Origin: Sphaerisporangium fuscum | Lineage (GTDB): Bacteria > Actinomycetota > Actinomycetes > Streptosporangiales > Streptosporangiaceae | Length of the DNA: 64,000 nucleotides | Assembly (NCBI RefSeq): GCF_018531465.1 | Contig: NZ_JAHDTF010000017.1 | Span: forward strand, 168,795-232,794 | Direction: 5' to 3' | Shown here: positions 50,654-59,975 of the stretch, one piece after another | Layout: every line of letters starts with the position of its first letter | How positions within the stretch are numbered: the first letter of the stretch is position 1 | The notes under the pieces: generated by a model | The model's input: only the letters and a program-made list of their open reading frames with translations | Told to the model about the DNA's origin: nothing | The model's database searches: none | Translations under genes and position numbers: made by a program

Positions 50654-51666
50654 CGAGAGGCCGGCAGCGAGAGCTGGGCGAGGACGGCCCGGTGGTCGGA
50701 GCCCGGCACGTCGTACACCTGGTAGCCGCGCACCGAGACGCGCTGGTCGGCCAGCACGTGGTCGATGGTGATGCTCGCAGGGATGCGTTTGTTGGCAGGC
50801 CATGTCGGCGTGAGCCCTCCACCGGAGGCGTCGCCCGCGTCCCGATAGCCGCGTGCGACCAGCCGCCGCAGCTCCGCGTGGTCGAGGCTGGCGTTGAAGT
50901 CGCCCGCCAGGATACGGAACGGCCCCGACGCCGGCCCGGACGGCAGCGCCCGCAGCCCTTCGGCCCATCCGGTGATCTGGGGCCCGAGCGGAGTGAAGGT
51001 GTGCACGTCGACGAGCTGGAGCCGGGCGCCGCCCGGAAGGGTCATGCCGACCGCCGGCATGTTGTGGCCGATCGGGTGGAAAAGCCCGTCGAGCTTGGTG
51101 AGCGGGTGGCTGGAGAAGACGCCGCTGCCCGTCGCGCCCCAATCGTCCTCGAGGACGCGGTAGGGCATGAGCTCCTTCAGCCCCGCGGCGTCGAGATCGG
51201 CGACCGCCGCCGGGGTCAGCTCCTGGGTGTTGAGGATGTCGGGACGGTGCCGGCGCACCAGGCCGACCACCGTCGCCGCGTCGCCGCGGCCGAAGAAGAG
51301 GTTCACCGTCAGCATCGAGAACGGCTCCCCGGCCGCCGTCGCGGAGCCGTCGCCGATCGCCCGGGGCAGCACGGTGAAGCCGAACGCCACGGCCGTCGCG
51401 ACCGCCACCACGGTGACCGCCTTCTTCCTGGCCAGCAGACCCAGGACGAGCGGCACGAGCGAGCCCGCGGCGGCGTACGGCGTCAGCGTCATGATCTGGG
51501 TCGGGAACGATCCACGTTCCAGGCCGCCGAGCCGTACCACCGCCCAGGCCGTCAGAGGGGTGACCGCGACCCAGGCGAGTTTCCCCAGAGCGCGCCGACG
51601 CGACCGTCCTGATCGGGACGGCGTCGCGATGACGCCGCCCACCGGTGTGTCTGTCGTGCTGTCCAC
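50650..51666 (-). CDS. Membrane-anchored endonuclease/exonuclease/phosphatase-family protein
   Basis: This 338-aa protein has a GTG start and three N-terminal membrane helices (residues ~28-105). An extracellular EEP domain follows with LTVNLFFGRGD, ILNTQEL, ILAGDFNASLDH, TIDHVLAD and VPGSDHRAVLAQL. It may be a surface nuclease or phosphodiesterase. It is convergent with the DUF2064-like gene (4-nt overlap). Confidence 0.87.
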   Translation of the reverse strand: MDSTTDTPVGGVIATPSRSGRSRRRALGKLAWVAVTPLTAWAVVRLGGLERGSFPTQIMTLTPYAAAGSLVPLVLGLLARKKAVTVVAVATAVAFGFTVLPRAIGDGSATAAGEPFSMLTVNLFFGRGDAATVVGLVRRHRPDILNTQELTPAAVADLDAAGLKELMPYRVLEDDWGATGSGVFSSHPLTKLDGLFHPIGHNMPAVGMTLPGGARLQLVDVHTFTPLGPQITGWAEGLRALPSGPASGPFRILAGDFNASLDHAELRRLVARGYRDAGDASGGGLTPTWPANKRIPASITIDHVLADQRVSVRGYQVYDVPGSDHRAVLAQLSLPASR

Positions 51667-51753
51667 TCCGTCACCCCGGCTCGCCTCGTGGTGTCCGACC
51701 TCGACCCTACCCAGCGGCCGTATGGACGGTGTGAAGAATCCGCAGGGGGACGG

Positions 51754-52296
51754 TCAGCCGAGCAGCACCGCGCGGGCCCGGCGGGCCAGGCGCCGCGTCG
51801 CCTCGTCCGTGGGCTCGGGGATGTCGTCGACGGGAACCCAGCGGAGCTCCAGCGACTCGGCGCTGACCACGTACTCCGCCCCGGGCGGCGCCACCGCGCC
51901 GTACTCCACGTCGAGGTGCCAGCTGTGCGGGGGATGGCACCAGACCTTGTGCCTGTCGAGGGCGAGCGGGCCTGGAAGGAGCCGAAGGCCCGGGATGCCG
52001 GACTCCTCGGTGGCCTCGCGCAGCGCGGCGGCCTCCAGCGACTCGTCCGAGATCTCACAGTGGCCGCCCATGGGCAGCCACATGTTGGCCTTGGTGTGCA
52101 GCGTGAGAAGCACCTTCGCGCCGTCGTGGGACAGCACCGCGGTGGTCGCGGTGAGATGCCCCGGCGCGCAGGTGCGCCACATCGCGTCGTCGTAGGTGTG
52201 CAGGTGCTCCACGAACTCCTTGCGGAGCGACTCCTCGGCGGCGGTGGGCGCGGTCCACTCGGTCAGCGCCGAACGCGCCCGGTCGTGCAGCGTCAT
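51754..52296 (-). CDS. NUDIX hydrolase
   Basis: This 180-aa protein starts at ATG 52296, coupled by a 4-nt overlap to the DUF2342 gene upstream. The NUDIX box is GGHCEISDESLEAAALREAT then EESGI. Its substrate is not predictable. Confidence 0.88.
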   Translation of the reverse strand: MTLHDRARSALTEWTAPTAAEESLRKEFVEHLHTYDDAMWRTCAPGHLTATTAVLSHDGAKVLLTLHTKANMWLPMGGHCEISDESLEAAALREATEESGIPGLRLLPGPLALDRHKVWCHPPHSWHLDVEYGAVAPPGAEYVVSAESLELRWVPVDDIPEPTDEATRRLARRARAVLLG

Positions 52297-53621
52297 TCGG
52301 CGCCGGGAGCCTTGGGGCCGGAGTCGTCACCCGGACCGGTGTCCGGCTCGCCGCCCTCACCAGGCTTCCCGCCGGACTCCCCGGCCTCGAACGCCGAGAG
52401 GTCGAACTTCGCCTCACCCCGGACGAACGCCTCGGGGTCGTCCAGATCGGTCGCCGTCGGCATGAGGTCAGGGTGGGACCAGACGGCGTCACGACCCTCG
52501 ATGCCCCGATCGGCGGCGAGGGCCTTCCACAGCGTGGCGGCCTCCCGCAGGCGCCGCGGGCGCAGTTCCAGCCCGACCAGCGTCGCGAAGGTGCGCTCGG
52601 CGGGACCGCCGGTGGCGCGCCGCCGCCGGATGGTCTCCGACAGCGCGGCGGCGGAGGGCAGCTTGCCCTCGGCGGCGGCGTCGGTCACCGTGGCGACCCA
52701 GCCCTCGACCAGGGCGAGAATCGTCTCGAGCCTCGACAGCGCCACCTTCTGGCGCTCGGTCTCCTCGGGCTTGAGCAGGGCGCCCCCGCTCAGCGCCTCC
52801 TGGATCTGCTCCGGGTTGCTGATGTCGAGTCCCCGGATCTGCTCCTCCAGCGCGCTGGCGTCGACGGTGATGCCCTTGGCGTACTCCTCCACGGCGCCGA
52901 ACAGCTGCGTGCGCAGCCACGGGACGTGCTTGAACAGGCGGTGGTGCGCGGCCTCTCGCAGTGCGAGGTACAGGCGGATCTCCTCCGCGGGGATCTCCAG
53001 GCCGTGGCTGAACGCGGCGATCCCCCCGGGCAGCAGGGCGGCGGTCTCCGAGAGCGGCAGCCCGATGTCGGACGAGCCGATCACCTCGGGCGCCAGGGCG
53101 CCGAGGGCCTGGCCGATCTGGCTGCCGACCATCATGCCGCCCACCTGGCGCATCATGCCCATCAGCGGCCCGAGCTGGGCGGCCATCGCCTGTGCCTCGC
53201 CGCCACCGAGGCCGATCGCGCCGAGGCTGCCGCCCATGGTGTCGACCATGCGCTGGGCGATCGGCTCGCACAGCTGCTTCCAGACCGGGACGGTCTTCTC
53301 GATCCACTCGGAACGGCTCCACGCCTCCGGAGTGGTCAGCCCGCTCGGCAGCTCGGTGACCTCGTTCAGCCAGAGATCGGCGAGTTGGAGCGCGTCGACG
53401 ATCTGGCGACGCTCGCCCTCCATGACGCTCGGGTCGCCCGTGGCGACCACGGCGTGACGCGCGATGTTCTTCGCCATGTCCCAGTTGACGGGCCCGGAGC
53501 CCGCCGGAGCCGAGAGCATGTCGGCGAACTGGCGCATGGCCGCCGCCATCTGCTCCGGATCGCCGAACATCGCGAACGGGTTCTCGTTGGGGTCGTTTTC
53601 GCGACCTGGCAGGTCAGTCAC
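52293..53621 (-). CDS. Zincin-like metalloprotease (DUF2342 family)
   Basis: This 442-aa protein starts at GTG 53621. It is mostly helical with the family motif LREAAHHRLFKHVPWL (zinc-site candidate), a Gly/Met-rich helix pair (GPLMGMMRQVGGMMVGSQIG) and an acidic, Pro/Gly-rich disordered tail. It corresponds to Rv3195. Proteolytic activity is unproven for the family. Confidence 0.85.
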   Translation of the reverse strand: MTDLPGRENDPNENPFAMFGDPEQMAAAMRQFADMLSAPAGSGPVNWDMAKNIARHAVVATGDPSVMEGERRQIVDALQLADLWLNEVTELPSGLTTPEAWSRSEWIEKTVPVWKQLCEPIAQRMVDTMGGSLGAIGLGGGEAQAMAAQLGPLMGMMRQVGGMMVGSQIGQALGALAPEVIGSSDIGLPLSETAALLPGGIAAFSHGLEIPAEEIRLYLALREAAHHRLFKHVPWLRTQLFGAVEEYAKGITVDASALEEQIRGLDISNPEQIQEALSGGALLKPEETERQKVALSRLETILALVEGWVATVTDAAAEGKLPSAAALSETIRRRRATGGPAERTFATLVGLELRPRRLREAATLWKALAADRGIEGRDAVWSHPDLMPTATDLDDPEAFVRGEAKFDLSAFEAGESGGKPGEGGEPDTGPGDDSGPKAPGAE

Positions 53622-53703
53622 CGCTCTACCTCGTGCAGGATGGAGGAGTCCACATCCGCCACGTTATCCGTCGCAGGGCGGATCAGTGCAAAGTGAGGAC
53701 CCC

Positions 53704-54774
53704 GTGCCTACCTCGAAACGTCTCCGGCCACCGGTCATCGCCGTCACCGGTGCGGCCACTGGGTTGGGGAGAGAGTTCCTCTCCCGGGTCGCCTCGTCTG
53801 CGGATTTCCGCCGCGTGGTGGCGATCGATGATCACCGCGGCGACGTTCCGGACGTCACCTGGCGGGTCCTCGACGTCCGAGATCCGCTCTTGGCGAACCG
53901 CATCTCCGACGTCGACGTGCTGGTCCATCTGGCGACCGACTACACGCTCGATTCCGACCCCGCCGCGCGCCGCGCGTACAACCTCAGGGCCGCGCAGACC
54001 GTGCTCACGGCCTCGGCCGCAGCACGGGTCCGGCGGGTGGTCCTCGTGACGAGCGCGATGGTGTACGGGGCGACCCCCGACAATCCGGTGCCGCTGCCCG
54101 AGGACTCGCCGGTGGCCGCCGAGCCCGATTCCGGTGTCGTCGGCGACCACCTGGAGATCGAGGCCCTGGTACGGCGGTGCCTGCGCACCCACCCCGGCCT
54201 GGAGGTCACCGTCCTGCGGCCCGCCGCCGTGGTCGGGCCGGGGGTGGACACCGTCGTCACCCGCCACTTCGAGGCGCCGCGCCTGCTGACCGTCAAGGGT
54301 TCGGCGCCGCGCTGGCAGTTCTGCCACGTGGAAGACCTCGTCTCGGCGCTGGAGGTCGCCGCCCTCGGCCTGGTCTCCGGGGTCGTGACGGTCGGCAGCG
54401 ACGGATGGCTGGAAATGGAGCAGGTCGAGGAGCTGTCCGGCCTGCGGCGTTTCGAGCTGCCCGCCGGGCTGACGTTCGGCACCGCGCAGCGCCTGCACCG
54501 GCTGGGGATCACCCCGGCCCCCGCCACCGACCTGCACTACGTCGTCTACCCGTGGGTGGTCGACTGCGCGTCGTTGCGGGCCGCCGGGTGGAAGCCGGTC
54601 TGGACGAACGAGGCCGCCCTGCGGCAGCTCCTGGAGCTGCGCGAGGGCAGGCACGCCGTCGTCGGCCGGCGCCTGTCGGGCAAGGAGGCCACGATCACCG
54701 CCGCGGGCGCCACCGTCGCCGTGATCGGCACCGCCGCCATCGTCCGCCGGGCCCGCCGCAAGCGCCGAATCTGA
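53704..54774 (+). CDS. Extended SDR (NAD-dependent epimerase/dehydratase-like) with C-terminal membrane anchor
   Basis: This 356-aa protein starts at GTG 53704 behind GAGG. It has Rossmann VTGAATGLGREFL, VLVHLATDYT and VLVTSAMVYGATPDNP, where the YxxxK lysine is not evident. A C-terminal helix (ATITAAGATVAVIGTAAIVR) and a basic tail suggest membrane attachment. It may bind a nucleotide-sugar or act as a non-catalytic NAD-binding protein. Confidence 0.75.
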   Translation: MPTSKRLRPPVIAVTGAATGLGREFLSRVASSADFRRVVAIDDHRGDVPDVTWRVLDVRDPLLANRISDVDVLVHLATDYTLDSDPAARRAYNLRAAQTVLTASAAARVRRVVLVTSAMVYGATPDNPVPLPEDSPVAAEPDSGVVGDHLEIEALVRRCLRTHPGLEVTVLRPAAVVGPGVDTVVTRHFEAPRLLTVKGSAPRWQFCHVEDLVSALEVAALGLVSGVVTVGSDGWLEMEQVEELSGLRRFELPAGLTFGTAQRLHRLGITPAPATDLHYVVYPWVVDCASLRAAGWKPVWTNEAALRQLLELREGRHAVVGRRLSGKEATITAAGATVAVIGTAAIVRRARRKRRI

Positions 54775-54805
54775 CCTCCTCCAGCGGAGCGAAGGTGAAG
54801 GAACG

Positions 54806-54997
54806 AGCCCGTACGACGACGAAAGCCGCCGCCTGAAGGAGGCCCTGAGCCCGCCGAGCGGAGCGAGGCAGACGGACCGGCTCGGGGCCGGTGGTGGCTT
54901 GAGGAGGAGGGAGGGTGAGGAACGAAGCCCGTACGACGACGAAAGCCGCCGCCTGAAGGAGGCCCTGAGCCCGCCGAGCGGAGCGAGGCAGACGGAC
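54806..54997. repeat. Direct repeat, 72-bp identical blocks with 120-bp period
   Basis: 54806-54877 and 54926-54997 are identical, and related sequence extends on both sides. Each ends in CCGCCGAGCGGAGCGAGGC. The element sits in the intergenic gap right up to the moaE start, so the second copy lies in its promoter/leader. Confidence 0.85.
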
Positions 54998-55013
54998 GCA
55001 GTACGCTCGTGGC

Positions 55014-55439
55014 GTGAACGCCATCCGATTGCTTGGCATTCGTGACACCCCGCTCTCGGTGGACGAGGTGCTCGCCGCCGTCGGCGACCACGCCGCCGGC
55101 GGCACGACGCTGTTCGTCGGCACCGTCAGAGATCACGACCACGGCAAGCCGGTCACCCTGCTGTCGTACTCCGCCCACCCCAGCGCGGAGGCGGAGCTGC
55201 GCCGGGTCGCGGAGAAGGTCGCCTCCGACTTCCCCGTGACGGCACTGGCGGCCGTCCACCGGGTGGGCGAGCTCAAGCTCGGCGACATCGCGGTGATCGT
55301 CGCGGTCGCCTGCCCGCATCGGGGGGAGGCGTTCGAGGCGTCCAGGCGCCTGATCGACGACCTGAAGCAGGAAGTGCCGATCTGGAAGCACCAGATCTTC
55401 GCCGACGGATCCACCGAATGGGTAGGATCATGCGATTGA
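55014..55439 (+). CDS. moaE: Molybdopterin synthase catalytic subunit MoaE
   Basis: This 141-aa protein starts at GTG 55014. Conserved MoaE features: FVGTVRDHDHGKPVTLLSY, AAVHRVGELKLGDIAVIVAV, CPHRGEAFEASRRLIDDLKQ and VPIWKHQIFADG with the catalytic lysine. It makes molybdopterin with MoaD, whose gene is not nearby. Confidence 0.92.
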   Translation: MNAIRLLGIRDTPLSVDEVLAAVGDHAAGGTTLFVGTVRDHDHGKPVTLLSYSAHPSAEAELRRVAEKVASDFPVTALAAVHRVGELKLGDIAVIVAVACPHRGEAFEASRRLIDDLKQEVPIWKHQIFADGSTEWVGSCD

Positions 55440-55501
55440 CCTGGATGTCCGCTGTGTGTTCCGCGCAAGTACGGTCCCGGTGAGCGCATAGAGTTTCCAC
55501 C

Positions 55502-56548
55502 ATGTCCCGACGAGGTCTGACGTTGATGGTGGCGGGCGTTCTCACGCTCGCCCTCGGGGGCGCCGGCGCGCTGCTGCCGGTCCCCTACGTCGCGCTGAGC
55601 CCAGGTCCCACCGAGAACACCCTCGGCGACGTCAAGGGCAAGCCGGTGATCAGCATCAAGGGGCACCAGACCTATCCGACGACGGGAAAGCTCAGCCTGG
55701 TCACCGTCGCCTACCGGGGCGGCCCCGGCGCCCGCATCGATTTGCTCACGGCGCTGCGCGGCTGGATGGACCCGACCGTCGCCGTCGTCCCCGAAGAGAC
55801 GATCTTCCCCAAGTCGGTGTCGGTCAAAGAGGTCGATCAGCAGAACATCCAGGAGATGACCAGCTCGCAGCAGGACGCCACGGCGGCCGCGATGAACGAG
55901 CTGAAGATCCCGGTCAAGGTCGTCGTCCCGGTGGGTTCCACGCAGAAGGGCAAGCCCGCCGAGGGCAAGCTGCGCGCGGGTGACGCGATCACCGACGTCG
56001 ACGGCGCCCCGGTCCAGAGCATCGAGGAGGTCGCCGCCGGCGTGCGCAGGCACAAGCCCGGCGAGCAGGTGCGGTTCGGCGTCATCCGCGACGGCAAGCA
56101 GCTCACCGTCGACGTCGGCACCGTGGCCGGCAAGGACGGCACCATCGTGGGCGTCATGATGGCCAACCCCAAGTTCACCTTCCCCTTCACCGTCGACGTC
56201 AATGTCGGCGACGTGGGCGGCCCCAGCGCCGGGCTGATGTTCTCCCTCGGCATCTACGACAAGCTGACCCCCGGCGCGCTCACGGGCGGCATGTCCATCG
56301 CGGGCACCGGCACCATCACCGCCGACGGCAAGGTCGGCCCGATCGGCGGCATCCAGCAGAAGATGGTGGGCGCCCGCGACGCCGGCGCCACGATCTTCCT
56401 GACTCCCGCCGACAACTGCGACGAAGCCGTGCAGGCCGTGCCCAAGGGCCTTCGCCTCGTGAAGGTGAGCACGATGCACGAGGCGGTCCAGGCGATCGAC
56501 AAGCTCCGGGCGGGGTCGGGGCAAGTGGCTGGTTGTCCGGCCCGGTGA
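55502..56548 (+). CDS. YlbL-type PDZ-Lon membrane protease
   Basis: This 348-aa protein starts at ATG 55502. It has an N-terminal signal anchor (residues ~7-28), a PDZ domain around GKLRAGDAITDVDGAPV, and a C-terminal Lon (S16) domain with catalytic Ser in GGPSAGLMFSLG and Lys in GPIGGIQQKMVGA. It corresponds to Rv3194c, next to the UPF0182 gene as in mycobacteria. Likely role: envelope protein quality control. Confidence 0.9.
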   Translation: MSRRGLTLMVAGVLTLALGGAGALLPVPYVALSPGPTENTLGDVKGKPVISIKGHQTYPTTGKLSLVTVAYRGGPGARIDLLTALRGWMDPTVAVVPEETIFPKSVSVKEVDQQNIQEMTSSQQDATAAAMNELKIPVKVVVPVGSTQKGKPAEGKLRAGDAITDVDGAPVQSIEEVAAGVRRHKPGEQVRFGVIRDGKQLTVDVGTVAGKDGTIVGVMMANPKFTFPFTVDVNVGDVGGPSAGLMFSLGIYDKLTPGALTGGMSIAGTGTITADGKVGPIGGIQQKMVGARDAGATIFLTPADNCDEAVQAVPKGLRLVKVSTMHEAVQAIDKLRAGSGQVAGCPAR

Positions 56549-56821
56549 GCCTCCCGGCCGATTCCGATCTTCACCCTCTCGACCGGCGGGGCCGGCGGGC
56601 GGGGAACCCGCGGCACCCCCGAGCCGTTGGGCCACGTGTACGCGGGCGTCTCATCCGGTGGCGACGCGCGTGCTGCAGGCCGTTCCCGCAGCCGTCCCCA
56701 TCGGTGGCGGCGGGCCGCACGTCGCGGCCCGGACGCCCCGAGGGCTCGGAGCGTGACCGCGCCATCACCGGTGTAGGTTGCCATGACACGGACCGTTACT
56801 CGTGAAATTTAGGGGTGGGCC

Positions 56822-59767
56822 TTGACCTTCCGGAACCCCGGCGCGGGTCGGGCGATGCGATTGCCCCGCCGGCCGCGGCTTCTCATTCCCGTCGCGATCG
56901 CCTTGGTGGCGATCGTCATTTTGTTCTTCGTCTTCGCCGGTGTCTTCACCGACTGGCTGTGGTTCGACTCGGTGGGGTACACCTCGGTGTTCTCCACGAT
57001 GCTGGTCACCCAGCTGTTGCTGTTCGTCTTCGGCGCGCTCCTGATGGGCGTCGTCGTCGGCGGCAACATGATCATCGCCTATCGCTCACGTCCCCTGTTC
57101 GCGATGACGATGTTCGAGAGGGGCACCTCCGGCGCCGACCGCTACCGAGCGGCCATCGACCCCCACCGTAGGGCGATCTTCCTCCTCGGGCTGGCGGTGC
57201 TGGGCCTGTTCACCGGCTCCTCCACCGCGGCGCAGTGGAAGACGTGGCTGCTTTTCGTCAACGCCACGCCTTTCGGCAAGAACGACCCGCAGTTCGGTCT
57301 AGACATCTCGTTCTTCATGTTCACCTATCCGTTCATCCGGATGGTGCTGAACTTCCTGTTCACGGCGGTGATCATCTCGATCGTCCTCGCGGCGATCGTC
57401 CACTACCTGTACGGCGGGTTCCGCCTGCAGTCGCCGGGCCTGCACGCCACCCGCGCCGCCAGGGTCCACCTGTCGGTGCTGGTGGGCCTGTTCGTGCTGC
57501 TCAAGGCCGTCGCCTACTGGGTCGACCGGTTCGGTCTGGTCTTCTCCGACCGCGGCAAGACCTTCGGCGCCTCGTACACCGACATCCACGCCGTGCTTCC
57601 CGCCAAGAGCATCCTGGCGATCATCGCCCTGATCTGCGCCGCGCTCTTCTTCGCCGGAGTCGTACGGCCCGGCGGCATGCTCCCCGGTGTCGGCCTCGGG
57701 CTCCTGGTGCTGTCGGCGGTGCTGGTCGGCGGCGTGTACCCCGCGCTCGTCGAGCAGTTCCAGGTCAAGCCGAACCAGCAGAGCAAGGAGCAGGAGTACA
57801 TCGGGAAGAACATCGCCGCGACCAGAGAGGCCTACGGCGTCGCGTCGGCCAAGGTGACGCCGTACGGCGCCAAGACTCAGGCGCAGGGCAACCAGCAGTC
57901 CCTGCAGAGCGAGGCCTCCACCATCCCGGGTGTCCGCCTGCTCGACCCCACCGTGGTCTCCCCGACGTACGAGCAGCTCCAGCAGATCAAGGGCTACTAC
58001 CAGTTCCCCGAGCAGCTCGACGTCGACCGGTACACCATCGACGGTGTCTCTCGCGACACCGTGGTCGCCGTCCGTGAGATCGGCACTCCGCCCGAGAGAA
58101 ACTGGATCAACGACCACCTGGTCTACACCCACGGCTTCGGCTTCGTGGCCAGCCCCGGTAGCAAGATCGACCAGGGTAAGCCCGACTTCGTCGTCAAGGA
58201 CATCCCGCCCACCAACGGCCTCGGCGACTTCGAGCCGCGCATCTACTTCGGTGAGCACTCTCCCGAGTACTCCATCGTCGGCGGCCACAAGGAGCTCGAC
58301 TATCCCGAGCAGAGCAACAACGGCCAGGGCAGCGGCCAGGTCGACACCACCTACGCCGGCAAGGGTGGCGTCTCCATCGGGAACTTCTTCAACCGCCTGC
58401 TCTACGCCGGCAAGTACGGCGAGACCAACCTCCTGCTGTCGTCCGCCATCAACGACCAGTCGCGCATCCTCTACAACCGCGACCCCCGCCAGCGCGTCCA
58501 GCAGGTGGCCCCCTTCCTCACCCTCGACGGCGACCCGTACCCCGCGATCGTCAACAAGCGCGTCCAGTGGATCGTCGACGGCTACACCATGTCGGAGGAC
58601 TACCCCTACGCCGAGCGCCGCAGCTTCGGTGACATGACCCGCGACACCTCCACCGACAAGTTGCTCGCTCCCCAGCAGCAGCAGCCGCGCGACCAGATCA
58701 ACTACATCCGCAACTCGGTCAAGGCGACGGTCGACGCCTACGACGGCACCGTCACGCTCTACGCCTGGGACGACAAGGACCCGCTGCTGCGGACCTGGGA
58801 GAAGGCCTTCGGCGGGATCATCCAGCCGAAGTCCAAGATCCCCACCGAGCTGAAGAACCACTTGCGCTACCCCGAAGACCTCTTCAAGGTGCAGCGCGAC
58901 ATCCTCAGCCAGTACCACGTGACCGACGCCAACGCCTTCTACGGCGCGCAGGACTTCTGGAAGGTCCCGGAGGACCCGGCGAGCACCAAGACCAAGCAGC
59001 CGCCGTACTACGTGACCCTCAAGATGCCGGGCGACCAGCAGCCCCGCTTCTCGCTCACCACCACACTGGTGCCGACCAGCAGGGACAACCTGGCGGCGTT
59101 CATGGCGGTGGACGCGGCGGGCGAGGCCGACGCCCAGATCAGCATCTTGCAGTTGCCCAGCGACACCACCATCCCCGGCCCCAAACAGGCGCAGAACACC
59201 TTCGACACCAAGGCCGCCAGCGTCCTGAACGAGCTACGGATCGGCGGCACGACCGAGACGCTGAACGGCAACCTGCTCACCCTGCCGTTCGGCGGGGGCC
59301 TGCTGTACGTCGAGCCGGTCTACGTCCAGCCCAAGGTGCAGAACTCCGCGCGCTACCCGACGCTGGCCCGTGTGCTGGTGATGTTCGGCAACGACGTGGG
59401 AATCGGCAACACGCTGCAGGACGCCCTCGAGCAGGTGTTCGGGCAGGTCGGGCAGCAGCCCACCACGCCGAACGTCCCCACCCAGCCGAACACCCCCGGG
59501 ACGTCCACGGAGCTCACCCAGGCCTACGCCAACGCCCAGAAGGCGTACGACGACGGCCAGAAGGCGATCAAGAGCGGTGACTTCGCCGCCTACGGAGAGG
59601 CGCAGAAGCGGCTCGAGCAGGCGCTGAAGGATCTCCAGTCGGCTCTGGGACAGCAGAAGGCGGCGCCGTCGCCGACGGCCACCCCGGCGCCCTCGTCGGC
59701 GTCGGCGCTCACGGCGACGCCCACGCCGACACCCCCACCTTCATCGACGCCCAGCTCGAAGTCATGA
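56822..59767 (+). CDS. UPF0182 family large membrane protein
   Basis: This 981-aa protein has a TTG start at 56822. Seven membrane helices occupy residues ~18-310. A large extracellular domain follows, with the family segments FEPRIYFGEHSPEYSIVGG, GGVSIGNFFNRLLYAGKYGE and YPYAERRSFGDMT. The C-terminal ~110 residues are Pro/Thr/Gln-rich with a coiled helix. Homologous to Rv3193c. Function unknown. Confidence 0.92.
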   Translation: MTFRNPGAGRAMRLPRRPRLLIPVAIALVAIVILFFVFAGVFTDWLWFDSVGYTSVFSTMLVTQLLLFVFGALLMGVVVGGNMIIAYRSRPLFAMTMFERGTSGADRYRAAIDPHRRAIFLLGLAVLGLFTGSSTAAQWKTWLLFVNATPFGKNDPQFGLDISFFMFTYPFIRMVLNFLFTAVIISIVLAAIVHYLYGGFRLQSPGLHATRAARVHLSVLVGLFVLLKAVAYWVDRFGLVFSDRGKTFGASYTDIHAVLPAKSILAIIALICAALFFAGVVRPGGMLPGVGLGLLVLSAVLVGGVYPALVEQFQVKPNQQSKEQEYIGKNIAATREAYGVASAKVTPYGAKTQAQGNQQSLQSEASTIPGVRLLDPTVVSPTYEQLQQIKGYYQFPEQLDVDRYTIDGVSRDTVVAVREIGTPPERNWINDHLVYTHGFGFVASPGSKIDQGKPDFVVKDIPPTNGLGDFEPRIYFGEHSPEYSIVGGHKELDYPEQSNNGQGSGQVDTTYAGKGGVSIGNFFNRLLYAGKYGETNLLLSSAINDQSRILYNRDPRQRVQQVAPFLTLDGDPYPAIVNKRVQWIVDGYTMSEDYPYAERRSFGDMTRDTSTDKLLAPQQQQPRDQINYIRNSVKATVDAYDGTVTLYAWDDKDPLLRTWEKAFGGIIQPKSKIPTELKNHLRYPEDLFKVQRDILSQYHVTDANAFYGAQDFWKVPEDPASTKTKQPPYYVTLKMPGDQQPRFSLTTTLVPTSRDNLAAFMAVDAAGEADAQISILQLPSDTTIPGPKQAQNTFDTKAASVLNELRIGGTTETLNGNLLTLPFGGGLLYVEPVYVQPKVQNSARYPTLARVLVMFGNDVGIGNTLQDALEQVFGQVGQQPTTPNVPTQPNTPGTSTELTQAYANAQKAYDDGQKAIKSGDFAAYGEAQKRLEQALKDLQSALGQQKAAPSPTATPAPSSASALTATPTPTPPPSSTPSSKS

Positions 59768-59857
59768 CCACCGGGTGGGGGCGGCCGGCATCGGCCCCCC
59801 CACCGAACGCGATTTGCCACTGCTCCACCGGGTCGATAGTCTTGCAACGCAAGCCGA

Positions 59858-59934
59858 CGCGGGGTGGAGCAGCTCGGTAGCTCGCTGGGCTCATAACCCA
59901 GAGGTCGCAGGTTCAAATCCTGCCCCCGCTACCA
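59858..59934 (+). tRNA. Initiator tRNA-Met (CAT)
   Basis: This 77-nt gene has the CAT anticodon in a stem of three G:C pairs (CTGGG/CCCAG), a C1/U72 mismatch at the acceptor end, and an encoded CCA. These are initiator features. Confidence 0.95.
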
Positions 59935-59936
59935 CG

Positions 59937-59968
59937 AAAGGCCCTGATCATCAGATCAGGGCCTTTTT
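59937..59968 (+). terminator. Intrinsic terminator after tRNA-fMet
   Basis: A 13-bp stem (59937-59949 with 59954-59966), a 4-nt loop and a T5 run form a classical rho-independent terminator. Confidence 0.92.
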
Positions 59969-59975
59969 GCTGTGC

